A stretch of 11,800 nucleotides of DNA from Pirellulales bacterium (GCA_030642635.1 DAOWNK010000076.1:1-11800), one strand, 5' to 3'. Counted from the first letter of the stretch, positions 1 through 6,870 are shown. Notes: generated by a model from the letters alone, not told the origin. A program made the numbers and translations.

Positions 1-123
1 CAAGATGCCCAACAACAGCACGGGCAATCGCCAACGGTTGCGGGCATGCAAACCTGCGGCGAGCCACTCGCTCCACTGAGACCACTGTTCGGGAGATTCC
101 CAACAACATTTCGAACTTACCAT
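1..123 (-). CDS. Probable IS transposase, N-terminal fragment (runs off left edge)
   Basis: The minus strand reads ATG at 123-121, with a GGAGG ribosome binding site 8 bases upstream, and stays open for 41 codons to the window edge. The peptide starts MVSSKCCWESPEQW and continues with a WLAAGLHARNRWRLPVLLLG stretch. This Trp-rich lead followed by a basic 'RWRLPVLLLG' segment resembles the N-terminus of DDE transposases that are common in planctomycetes (IS4/IS701-like), whose next motif would be a GRRTVTSW-type segment outside the window. The catalytic DDE residues are not visible. The gene lies just beyond the abrupt end of the neighbouring DUF6786-type gene, which fits an insertion. The family call rests on memory of similar proteins and is tentative; that it is a real gene start is better supported by the ribosome binding site and open frame. 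Confidence 0.55.
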   Translation of the reverse strand, partial: MVSSKCCWESPEQWSQWSEWLAAGLHARNRWRLPVLLLGIL

Positions 124-223
124 CCTTGGCTCCTCCATTGTTCGGCTTGTTTTGAAACCGCAGCATGATGGAAGAGCCTTTTTTAGTGTATACCAATTAT
201 CGCTGTTTTTTCAGAAAGTGCAG
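1..223 (-). mobile_element. Right-hand end of an insertion sequence
   Basis: The DUF6786-type gene on the minus strand matches its family up to a Val-Gly-Tyr triplet (codons at 224-232) and then runs into LHFLKKQR and a stop. The probable transposase gene starts about 100 bases further on in the same direction. I infer that the element's terminus lies near 223 and reads inward as TGCACTTTCTGAAAAAACAG. The other terminus and the target-site duplication lie outside the window, so the boundary is approximate and no inverted-repeat match could be tested. Confidence 0.45.
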
Positions 224-862
224 GTAGCCGACCATCTTGACACTATCCAGGCCGAGTGTGTCCGCCACCGAGGTGCCGAACAGGTTTTTTAAGTCGTCTG
301 TCCCGAGCAGCCGGACCTCTCGGGCAACATCCAGTTTGAAATCTGCGGCCGAGGCGTTTTGAAACTTCATAGTCGTTGTCATTCGGCAAGACTTCCCGTC
401 ACTGCCGGAGACGACCTTCCAAGCACCTTCGTTAAGCGCCGGCGGGGTGTACCAATTATCGAGGTTCTGCTCGGCGCCAGGCTTAAACCATAGGCTGAAC
501 TGTCCACCTTCGGGTGAGAGCCACAGCCGGTCTTCGCCGCCGTAGTTGTTAAACCTCGGATCGCACTTTCCAGCCTCGATGAACCGGCGGTTGACGAACC
601 CGAAACTCGGCCCGTCCGGCCCGCCGCAGGTTGATGTCATCACCCGGCCCTGGTACTCAGGGCAGACGGCGACCCGGGCATCGCCGTCGGTCAGTTCGAC
701 CACGCCGGTGTGTTTGCTTAGAAGCTCTGTCGCCTCGTGGTACGACATTTGATTGCCTTTCGTTTTTGCTTCGTCGGCCTCCGTCGTCGCTGCCGCCGCT
801 GCTGCCATAATCATTGCGACACAGAGTGCGAATTGCCGACACGTGGTTGTATAGTTACACAT
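197..862 (-). pseudogene. DUF6786-type secreted protein, 3'-truncated
   Basis: The frame encodes 221 residues from an ATG at 862. I prefer this ATG to the in-frame TTG at 874 because GAGG sits 6 bases before it. The N-terminus is a signal peptide: a hydrophobic core and a long Ala run (AMIMAAAAAA), then TTEADEAK. The body carries features I associate with the planctomycete DUF6786 family: a 'YQGRVMTST' segment, 'GPSFGFVNRRFIEAGK', 'FNNYGGEDRLWLSPEGGQFS', and 'NWYTPPALNEGAW'. As I recall, the family is well over 300 residues and continues after the Val-Gly-Tyr near residue 210. Here it ends eight residues later in a Lys-rich tail read from different DNA, so about a third is missing. The adjoining insertion element is the likely cause. 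Molecular function is unknown; a galactose-mutarotase-like beta fold is only a guess. The remnant is probably non-functional. Confidence 0.7.
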
Positions 863-887
863 TTTACACCTCAAAACGCCCCGGGAT

Positions 888-968
888 CATAAAGCCGCGA
901 CCGGTGGTCGCGCCAGTGCCGTCGGTAGTTTAACATGGTATGGCGCGACCACCGGTCGCGGCTTTATG
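888..968. repeat. Perfect 28-bp inverted repeat (twin palindrome)
   Basis: The arms at 888-915 and 941-968 are perfect reverse complements around a 25-base loop. Each arm also contains its own palindrome, GCGACC-GGT-GGTCGC (or the complement). The element lies between the GTPase stop (992) and the start of the DUF6786-type gene (862). It could act as a terminator for the GTPase transcript or be a REP-like dispersed repeat. No long T run follows on either strand, so a classical intrinsic terminator is not supported. Confidence 0.85.
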
Positions 969-991
969 GGTGAGCGCCGGCCGCTACACGT

Positions 992-2800
992 TTACCACCT
1001 ATGCCCCAATGTATCCTCCTCCAATCGGCGTTGCAACTTGGCCACGTGTTGGTGTAGCCGGTCGAGTTCCCCACGAAACCGCTCGACGCCGCGGCAGTCG
1101 TCTTCAAGACGTTGAAACACACCGCCGGCCGATGCGGTGTCCTTCCAACCCTCGACCAGCAGGTCGATCTCGCGCCGCAGGCCTCGCCGCAATCGTCGGC
1201 TGAGCGCCCAGAGCAGCAGCAGACACCACAAGATCAGCCAGAAGGCACATTGTATATAAAAATCCAGCCCCAGCAGGTCTGCCGAGCCGAGCCATGAATC
1301 GTAAAAAAAGTTTCTGCCCATACGATACAGCATCCAGCCGAGCACAAGCAAAAGCAGCAGCTCGTAGCGGAATCGGGCGAACACCCCGGTGTGCTTTGCG
1401 GCGAGTCGGTCGATTGCCGAGTTCAACTGGCCGGACACTTGTGAGATAAACTCTGTGCCTGCCAGATCGGCCTCGGCGGCCAGGGTTTCCAGTGATGCCG
1501 CCCGGCGATCAAAACCCGCCTCGGCCGCGTATCCGTCCAGCACGACCGCCGCCTCTCGCAACTCGGTCCGGTCCCAGCAGTCGGCAACCGCACGATTTGC
1601 ACCGCGGTCGGCCCGGCGCGATCCGGCGTGCTTCTGCAATGTACGTACGCCGGTCACCGCACCCAACAGCGCCATTTGCGCTGGGGTGCGTGCACGATAC
1701 AGCATCGTGCCGCCCAGCAGTCCGCCAAGACCCTGAAACAGCCGCAACACCAAGGCGAACGGGCTGAGTCCCCAGCGCGATGCGGTCCGGCCCAACAACC
1801 GGTTCTCCCATTGGCGACGGTCGGCGAGCAGTTCGGTTCGCATCTGCCCGGCCAGTCGTTCAGACAATTGCACGCGCTGCTGCCCGACGGCATCTTGAAG
1901 TTGCCGCACGGCCGGCATCGCCTCGTCGATCCGCTGTCGGCAACATGACAATGCTTCGTCCAGCAGGTCCAAGAAATTCGCCCGACGGATACGCACGGCA
2001 GCGGCGCCGGCGAGTTGTTTGGTAAGCAGGTCGACCAGATCGGCGAACTCACCGTGCGGTTGCAATTCCCCCGGAGTGTAATCCGGGTGTTCTTCGGCTG
2101 CCGCCAGTGCGGCCGGCGAGTCGACCAGGAATATGTGCCCGGTTTCATATCGTTTCTCAAGCACGTCGCGCCAATCGTCGCGGACGTCGTCGTCAACGTC
2201 TGCGTGTGTCTGAACGAACACCAGCCTGGCGCCGGTCGCAGCGGCCAGCAGTTCCTCGGCCACCCGGCCGCTGCGATACTTCTGCTGTGTGGCGGTGATA
2301 ATCAGCACGTCGCACTGCGGCAGAATCTCTCTCAGTCGGGCAAGGTTCGTATCTGCGGCCGCAGCGTCGGTTTGCTCGGTGGTGTCCGGATCGGGGCAGT
2401 CGATCAGCACCAGGTCTTTCAGCGCCGGCAGGTCGCGCCGCACCAGCTCGATCCCTTTCGGGTCGATGCCCAGCATCTCGGGCCTCAGTCCGGTGCGGCA
2501 GATAAGCGTCGGCCGTGTGGTGGTAGGGCGGCGTTTGCCCGGCTGGACCACCTCTGCCCCGATCAGTGCGTTTATCAACGTACTTTTGCCGGTGCCGGTG
2601 CCGCCCAAGGTGGCCACTATCAGCGGCGTTTCCATACGGACCCTGAGCGTCTCGGCCCGATCGGCCAGCCGCCGGACCAACGCCCGGGAAGTCTCGGCCG
2701 GCTGCCACCTTGGTGCGCCGTCGGCCCAGCGCTGGAGCCGTTCGACTAGTGCGTCGATCTCCGAGAGCAGTTCCAGATGGGATAATTCTGCATATACCAT
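992..2800 (-). CDS. Membrane-associated dynamin-like/Era-like GTPase
   Basis: This 602-residue protein has a G domain near its N-terminus. G1 is GGTGTGKST at 66-74. A Thr-rich switch (TTTRPT, 93-98) suits G2. G3 is Asp134-Cys-Pro-Asp. G4 is probably Thr198-His-Ala-Asp201, where His replaces the usual Lys of [N/T]KxD. A coiled, Arg-rich region follows (about 270-330), then a hydrophobic stretch (FALVLRLFQGLGGLLGG), and two clear membrane segments (YELLLLLVLGWMLY and FWLILWCLLLLWAL) at roughly residues 460-530, before a charged C-terminal helix. A G domain plus helical and membrane parts fits dynamin-like or ribosome-type GTPases, possibly in membrane remodelling or stress; the exact role is unknown. 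The ATG at 2800 has no clear ribosome binding site. The gene is divergent from the isomerase-like gene and stands alone. Confidence 0.8.
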   Translation of the reverse strand: MVYAELSHLELLSEIDALVERLQRWADGAPRWQPAETSRALVRRLADRAETLRVRMETPLIVATLGGTGTGKSTLINALIGAEVVQPGKRRPTTTRPTLICRTGLRPEMLGIDPKGIELVRRDLPALKDLVLIDCPDPDTTEQTDAAAADTNLARLREILPQCDVLIITATQQKYRSGRVAEELLAAATGARLVFVQTHADVDDDVRDDWRDVLEKRYETGHIFLVDSPAALAAAEEHPDYTPGELQPHGEFADLVDLLTKQLAGAAAVRIRRANFLDLLDEALSCCRQRIDEAMPAVRQLQDAVGQQRVQLSERLAGQMRTELLADRRQWENRLLGRTASRWGLSPFALVLRLFQGLGGLLGGTMLYRARTPAQMALLGAVTGVRTLQKHAGSRRADRGANRAVADCWDRTELREAAVVLDGYAAEAGFDRRAASLETLAAEADLAGTEFISQVSGQLNSAIDRLAAKHTGVFARFRYELLLLLVLGWMLYRMGRNFFYDSWLGSADLLGLDFYIQCAFWLILWCLLLLWALSRRLRRGLRREIDLLVEGWKDTASAGGVFQRLEDDCRGVERFRGELDRLHQHVAKLQRRLEEDTLGHRW

Positions 2801-2977
2801 ATACCAAGGATAGCAGAAAAACGGCCGGCTGACAGCGGAGGGCTTGCCATCGGCGGATTTTTATGCGACCATAAATTGCATCTATGAGTCAGTAGAAAAG
2901 CCCCCCGACTGTGTCGGGTGGGCACGTTTGCTGCAAAGCCGCTTGCCGGCTGTCACAAACAGGAGAACCACCAAAAC
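2801..2977. promoter_or_regulatory. Divergent intergenic region with a stem-loop
   Basis: This 177-base gap must hold the start signals for the GTPase (minus) and the isomerase-like gene (plus). I could not pick convincing -35/-10 pairs. A GC-rich stem-loop lies at 2900-2923: ten base pairs, one bulged T, and a TGT loop. It sits in the leader of the isomerase-like gene about 55 bases before its start and has no T run after it. AGGAGA at 2961-2966 is the ribosome binding site that selects the ATG at 2978. Confidence 0.5.
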
Positions 2978-3907
2978 ATGTCGAAACGCATTTCCATCGG
3001 CACATGGGCATATGCCATCGGTCCGTATGCAGACTGCCCGGTCCCGTTTCCCGAGGTGGTCGAGAAACTCGCCGAGCTGGGCTTCGACGGTCTGGAGTTG
3101 GGCGGGTTCGGCGAGCATCCGAACCCCGATGCACTGGACACTAAAAACAAACGTCAGGAGGTCCGCGACCTTTGGGAGTCGCGCGGCATGGGCTGTAGCG
3201 GCCTGGCCGCCGACCTGTGGAGCGAGCGGCTGATTACCGCACCGAGCAGCGACTCATACGTGGCGACGTTCAAGAAGAACGTGCAGTTTTGCAACGACTT
3301 AGGTATAGAGGTAATTCGCGTCGACACGACCGAACCGCCCGGTACGCTTGGGCAAGTTCCCGGCGAAGAGCCTGCCGAAACGGTCGTCGATTACGACGAC
3401 GCGCTGAAACGTGTGGTTTCGACCTGGAAGGAGTGTGCAAAAATCGCCGCCGACGCAGGGTTGCGCATGGTCTGGGAATTCGAGCCGGGCTTTGCACTGA
3501 ACAAACCGAGCGACATCTTCCGTGTACTGGACGGCGTGACCGAGGATAACTTTTACACGATGTTCGACACCTGCCATGCCAACATGGTGGCGGTCCACGC
3601 CGCCCGACAGGTCGGCCGGAGGGAGATATTGCCGGGCGGAATCAAGGAGCTTGCAGATCGACTGTCCGGCAAGATCGGTCGGCTGCACCTGATCGACTCC
3701 GACGGCACGCTGCACAACAACGAGACCAGCACGCACCCGCCGTTCGGCAGCGGCGAGTTGGATTTCGACCAGATCATGCCGTCGTTGGTTGCGGCCGGTT
3801 GCCCGGACGACTGGTGGACGATCGACCTGTGCTTCTGGCCCGACACCTGGGCGGCTACGGAACATTGCAAGAAAGAGATCGATAAGTTGGCGGCGAAGTA
3901 TGGCTGA
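2978..3907 (+). CDS. Sugar phosphate isomerase/epimerase-like TIM-barrel protein
   Basis: The product has 309 residues and fits the xylose-isomerase-like TIM barrel family (AP_endonuc_2). The first strand is ISIGTWAYAIG. A typical 'LAELGFDGLELGGF' second strand follows at 31-44. Later strands carry the acidic and His residues that bind a divalent metal in this fold: candidates are Glu167 and Glu169 (WEFEP), Asp197 with His200 (MFDTCHANM), His237 (GRLHLID), Glu260 (FGSGELDF) and Asp283. The usual family length is about 260-320. An upstream in-frame ATG at 2918 would add 20 residues, but the ATG at 2978 has AGGAGA 11 bases before it and yields a protein starting right at the first strand. The likely substrate is a ketose or inositol-type sugar; nothing nearby specifies it. 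panD follows on the same strand after a 104-base gap containing a repeat. Confidence 0.85.
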   Translation: MSKRISIGTWAYAIGPYADCPVPFPEVVEKLAELGFDGLELGGFGEHPNPDALDTKNKRQEVRDLWESRGMGCSGLAADLWSERLITAPSSDSYVATFKKNVQFCNDLGIEVIRVDTTEPPGTLGQVPGEEPAETVVDYDDALKRVVSTWKECAKIAADAGLRMVWEFEPGFALNKPSDIFRVLDGVTEDNFYTMFDTCHANMVAVHAARQVGRREILPGGIKELADRLSGKIGRLHLIDSDGTLHNNETSTHPPFGSGELDFDQIMPSLVAAGCPDDWWTIDLCFWPDTWAATEHCKKEIDKLAAKYG

Positions 3908-3914
3908 TTTGACA

Positions 3915-3984
3915 GTTTAGCCGCCGACGGTACGTCGGCGAAATGTTGCGCCGGCAAAGTCCGACGTGCCGTCGGACGCTAAAC
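3915..3984. repeat. Nested twin-palindrome element
   Basis: Outer arms GTTTAGC (3915-3921) and GCTAAAC (3978-3984) enclose two small hairpins: eight pairs with a GTA loop at 3922-3940, and eight pairs with a TGC loop at 3959-3977. The two hairpins are also near-perfect reverse complements of each other (15 bases at 3924-3938 and 3961-3975 with one mismatch). The whole block can fold as one long arm or as two small hairpins. It starts 8 bases after the isomerase-like stop and ends before the panD ribosome binding site. It looks like a REP-type dispersed repeat. Confidence 0.8.
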
Positions 3985-4000
3985 GTACAACTATTTGACA

Positions 4001-4005
4001 AAGGA
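4001..4005 (+). promoter_or_regulatory. panD ribosome binding site that fixes a GTG start
   Basis: AAGGA lies 6 bases before GTG at 4012. An in-frame ATG at 3943 would add 23 residues that are partly read from the palindromic repeat, and it has no comparable site. Starting at GTG also aligns the protein residue for residue with E. coli PanD (Ser25, Arg54, Tyr58 and Asn72 all in register). Confidence 0.85.
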
Positions 4006-4011
4006 ACACAC

Positions 4012-4365
4012 GTGCAACGATTCATGCTGAGATCGAAAATTCATCGTGCCACACTGACCGGCACCGAGTTGGATTACGAGGGCAGCATCGCCATCGACCG
4101 CGATCTGCTCGAGGTCGCCGACATGCTGCCCGGCGAACAGGTCCAGGTGCTGAACCTGAACAACGGCGAGCGGTTCATTACGTACATAATCGAGGCGCCG
4201 GCCGGCTCCGGAACCATGCTGCTGAACGGCCCGGCCGCCAGGCTAGGTGTATCTGGCGATCCGGTCATCGTGCTGGCGTACTGTGTGTTATCCGACGAGG
4301 AGGCACGAACAATGACGCCGAAAGTCGTACACGTGGACGAGCAGAATCGGCCGGTAGAGCGTTAG
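4012..4365 (+). CDS. panD: Aspartate 1-decarboxylase (pyruvoyl-dependent)
   Basis: PanD converts L-aspartate to beta-alanine and CO2 in the cytoplasm, feeding pantothenate and coenzyme A synthesis. The proenzyme cleaves itself between Gly24 and Ser25, and Ser25 becomes the pyruvoyl group. The YEGS cleavage motif is at 22-25. Residues known to matter in E. coli are all kept at the same numbers: Lys9, His11, Tyr22, Arg54, Thr57, Tyr58 and Asn72. The length, 117 residues, is normal (E. coli 126). The 'DEEARTM.PKVVHVD' tail is also typical. The start is GTG (see the ribosome binding site entry). The gene stands alone here with no panB or panC beside it. It follows the TIM-barrel gene on the same strand and could share its transcript. 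A G-rich heptamer array begins 3 bases after the TAG stop. Confidence 0.96.
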   Translation: MQRFMLRSKIHRATLTGTELDYEGSIAIDRDLLEVADMLPGEQVQVLNLNNGERFITYIIEAPAGSGTMLLNGPAARLGVSGDPVIVLAYCVLSDEEARTMTPKVVHVDEQNRPVER

Positions 4366-4367
4366 CA

Positions 4368-4602
4368 AGAGAGGAGAGAAGAGAGAAGGGAGAAGGGAGA
4401 AGGGAGAAGGGAGATTGCCTTTTTACCCATTTGAAATAGTTTGTGCAAAAGCCTAATAGCTGCTCGAGCAACGCCTCGCGGGAATGCACACGCGGGACGT
4501 TGTCCCCCGGCTATTGCAAAGAATCACACGAAAACTTGGTGTCGTGACAAGTCTCTCTCCTCTCTCTTCCCTCTTCTCTCTTCCCTCTTCTCTCCTCTCT
4601 CC
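4368..4602. repeat. Inverted pair of 7-bp repeat arrays around a spacer
   Basis: The left array (4368-4416) is seven purine units: AGAGAGG, AGAGAAG twice, GGAGAAG three times, and GGAGATT. The right array (4554-4602) is seven pyrimidine units: TCTCTCC, TCTCTCT, TCCCTCT, TCTCTCT, TCCCTCT, and TCTCTCC twice. They are roughly complementary and could pair across a 137-base spacer. The spacer holds the 10-base palindrome TGCTCGAGCA (4461-4470), an inner AATAGC/GCTATT pair, and a GGGAC-GTT-GTCCC hairpin at 4494-4506. The block fills the gap between the convergent panD and chemoreceptor stops, so each transcript would run into a purine-rich array. After the right array comes CTCCGTG twice with an 8-base period. 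Confidence 0.85.
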
Positions 4603-4622
4603 TCCGTGACTCCGTGGTGATA

Positions 4623-6716
4623 TTAACCATCCCCGGCAATTTTGAACCTGGCGACCAGTTCCCGCATCGCGCCGGCTTGGGCGCCTAATTGTTCACTGCT
4701 GGACGCCATTTCTTCGCTGCCGGCGGCCGACTGTTCGGTTACTTGTGCAACGCTTTGTATTGCGCCGGCGACCTCGTTGGCGTTGGTGGCCTGTTGAACG
4801 GCGGCGGCGGCGATCTCGCCGATCTTGGCTGCCGTCGTCGCCACGCCGTCGATGATATCGTCCAGCGACTTGCCGGTCGCCTCGCTAAGTTCTGCGCCCT
4901 CTTCCACTCGTAACGTAGATTCCTTGATGAGCGTGGAGATTTCTCCGGCCGCCTGGTTCGCGCGTTCGGCTAACTTTCTGACCTCGTCGGCCACGACGGC
5001 GAATCCCATGCCGTGCTCTCCTGCCCTGGCGGCCTCGATGGCGGCGTTCAGCGCGAGCAGGTTCGTCTGGCCGGCAATCTCGGAGATCACCTGGATAATC
5101 TCGCTTATTTGCTGCTCACTGCCGCGGATCAGGTCCATGGCCTCAATCGACTTCCGCACTGCCGAACCGCCCTGCTGGGCCAGTGCGCTGGTCTGACGGG
5201 CCACGTCGTCGGCCGTCACTGCGCTCTCCTTGATGGACTCGATCGATCGGGTCAACTCCTCGACCGAAGCGCTCATTTCTTCGACGCACGAACTTTGATT
5301 CTGGGCGCCGTTGGCAAAGGTTTGTGAACTCTCGGCTATCACTCGCGAGCTTTCGTTGAACTGTTCGGCGCTTTCGGTAACCTGGCCGACAATCGCCCCA
5401 AGACTGTCGACGGTGGCGTTTACGGCGTTTGCTATGTCGGTGAACCTCTTGCACACTTTCGCCGTGTCGTCGTCGGCCTCGGCCGGCTCGTACTTGACCG
5501 TCAAATCTCCACCGGCGATCCTTTTCAGGACGGTCGAGAATTTGGCAACCTCATCCTTCTGGTACGCCGCGATCTTCTCCGCAACTTTCTGCGATTTTTG
5601 CACCTCCTCGAACGCCTCCTTGGTGGCGTCGATCGACCGGTTGACGGCTGCGGCCATCTGGCTCAGTTCGTTCTTGGTGTTGACGTCGACATTGTGCACC
5701 TTTTTGAACTCCCGGCGAGACAACGCGACAATACTCTCCATCCAGGCACGCACCGGCCTGACGATATCCAGCGTGATCAGTACAGCCAGTGTCGCGCCGA
5801 CAGTAATACCAGCCAGCGTGAACAGCACTATCAAGAAATCCGCCCGGCTCCTGGCGACACGCATCTTGGCGTTTTGATCGTCGCGCACCTCGGCGGCCAG
5901 CTTTTGACATTCTCGAGCGGCGGCAATCATCTTATCACCGTTACGTTTCTGTTGTCTCATCAACGCAACGTAATTCAGCCAGGCCTTGCGATAATCGCCT
6001 GCCGCGGCGATTATGGCCTCCCCTTGGGCAACGTTGACAGGGTCGGTAAACCGCGAGTTCAACTCCTCGGCCGACGATACGATATCGTCGAGGTTTTTCT
6101 CGCACATCTGAAGGTACTTCTTGTCGCGACGCAGCAGATAGTTCTTCTCGGCCCTCCTGGCCTCCTGTATGAGATTGGCAATGTGGTGCGCGGCGTCGAC
6201 CTTTGAAACCCGATTGTCTACCGAGCCGGTTCCGGCCTTCAACTCGTCGGCCAGCTTCCGACGCTGGTTTGCTCGCATATCGGCGCACTGTTTAATCGCC
6301 TTCCGGGCGGCTTTGACCATGGCGGCGTCGGCTGCGATTTTGAGCGGCTCGATTTTTGCGTAGTTTTTCAGTGCCGCCAACCAGGTGTGAAACTGTACCT
6401 TGACTGTCTCGACCACGTCTCGGTCGGCCTGAACCGAGAGCCTCAACTTCAGATCATTGACCTGCCTGTCGGCATCGGTGATGAGTTCACGTGCCTTGTT
6501 GATATACTCGTGGTCGTGTCGGAGCATGAAGTTTTTCTCGGCATCACGACACACCCATAAGTTTTGGATCAACCGGTTGGCTACGGCGGCGGTCTCGACC
6601 CTGGCGCCGACGGTGCGCAGTGCGGACCACCCGACGTAGCCCAGCACGCCGGTTATGACGATCAGACAGCCGAACCCGGCAGAAAGCTTTACGACAAAAC
6701 TCAGGTTCTTGAACAC
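4623..6716 (-). CDS. Methyl-accepting chemotaxis protein with HBM sensor
   Basis: This 697-residue chemoreceptor is anchored in the inner membrane and should signal to CheA/CheW. TM1 is at about 9-30 and TM2 at about 294-317. The periplasmic part is all-helical and carries the same motif twice, DAEKNFMLRHDHEYI (58-72) and RAEKNYLLRRDKKYL (188-202), which fits the helical bimodular (HBM) domain known to bind small acids in other receptors. A HAMP region follows TM2 (318-370) and a second HAMP-like stretch lies at 385-440. The signalling tip is the highly conserved 545-585 segment (EIAGQTNLLALNAAIEAARAGE). There is no C-terminal pentapeptide for CheR/CheB docking. I chose GTG at 6716 because AGGGGG lies 6 bases upstream and TM1 then starts near residue 9; an ATG at 6797 would place 27 odd residues in front. 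No che or flagellar genes are nearby. Confidence 0.93.
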   Translation of the reverse strand: MFKNLSFVVKLSAGFGCLIVITGVLGYVGWSALRTVGARVETAAVANRLIQNLWVCRDAEKNFMLRHDHEYINKARELITDADRQVNDLKLRLSVQADRDVVETVKVQFHTWLAALKNYAKIEPLKIAADAAMVKAARKAIKQCADMRANQRRKLADELKAGTGSVDNRVSKVDAAHHIANLIQEARRAEKNYLLRRDKKYLQMCEKNLDDIVSSAEELNSRFTDPVNVAQGEAIIAAAGDYRKAWLNYVALMRQQKRNGDKMIAAARECQKLAAEVRDDQNAKMRVARSRADFLIVLFTLAGITVGATLAVLITLDIVRPVRAWMESIVALSRREFKKVHNVDVNTKNELSQMAAAVNRSIDATKEAFEEVQKSQKVAEKIAAYQKDEVAKFSTVLKRIAGGDLTVKYEPAEADDDTAKVCKRFTDIANAVNATVDSLGAIVGQVTESAEQFNESSRVIAESSQTFANGAQNQSSCVEEMSASVEELTRSIESIKESAVTADDVARQTSALAQQGGSAVRKSIEAMDLIRGSEQQISEIIQVISEIAGQTNLLALNAAIEAARAGEHGMGFAVVADEVRKLAERANQAAGEISTLIKESTLRVEEGAELSEATGKSLDDIIDGVATTAAKIGEIAAAAVQQATNANEVAGAIQSVAQVTEQSAAGSEEMASSSEQLGAQAGAMRELVARFKIAGDG

Positions 6717-6722
6717 AGAATG

Positions 6723-6728
6723 CCCCCT
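6723..6728 (-). promoter_or_regulatory. Ribosome binding site that selects the GTG start of the chemoreceptor
   Basis: On the minus strand AGGGGG lies 6 bases before the GTG at 6716-6714. This strong site decides the start over the in-frame ATG at 6797, which overlaps a palindrome and lacks a ribosome binding site. Confidence 0.8.
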
Positions 6729-6778
6729 TTTTGAAGTAGCTAACCAATAATAGGTCACAATATGGCAGGCGGTGAGAG

Positions 6779-6798
6779 GGTGGCAATTCATTGCCACC
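6779..6798. repeat. 9-bp palindrome with 2-base loop
   Basis: GGTGGCAAT at 6779-6787 and ATTGCCACC at 6790-6798 pair around TC. It lies between the TPR gene stop and the chemoreceptor start, about 10 bases from the larger inverted repeat at 6809-6870. It could serve as a terminator or operator for the minus-strand genes, but no T run follows it. Confidence 0.7.
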
Positions 6799-6808
6799 TT
6801 TCAGAAAC

Positions 6809-6870
6809 GTAGGGTGCGTGAAACGCACCAAAACCGATTTGATGTGATTGGTGCGTTTCACGCACCCTAC
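6809..6870. repeat. Perfect 23-bp inverted repeat (twin palindrome) overlapping a stop codon
   Basis: The arms at 6809-6831 and 6848-6870 are perfect reverse complements around a 16-base loop. Each arm again contains its own hairpin, GGTGCGT-GAA-ACGCACC or its complement. The GGTGCGTTTCACGCACCC type of sequence is, to my knowledge, a repeat seen in many bacteria. The right arm overlaps the last codon position of the TPR gene: its TAG stop (6869-6867) belongs to the repeat. Confidence 0.9.

Noticed and set aside
2015..2749. A 244-codon open frame on the plus strand
   Set aside because: It lies wholly antisense to the GTPase gene, whose motifs are clear. Its peptide has no recognisable domain and its codon pattern mirrors the other strand.
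2900..2923. Stem-loop as a riboswitch or intrinsic terminator
   Set aside because: It is a single hairpin with no T run and no recognisable aptamer features; it may be a single copy of a palindromic repeat.
2918..2977. Upstream ATG at 2918 as the isomerase-like start
   Set aside because: It begins inside the stem-loop, adds residues unlike the family, and lacks a ribosome binding site, while 2978 has AGGAGA.
4368..4602. Heptamer arrays as a CRISPR array
   Set aside because: The units are 7 bp without unique spacers, arranged as two inverted blocks, and no cas gene is present.
6717..6797. ATG at 6797 as the chemoreceptor start
   Set aside because: It overlaps a palindrome, lacks a ribosome binding site, and would put 27 residues before TM1; the GTG at 6716 has a strong AGGGGG.
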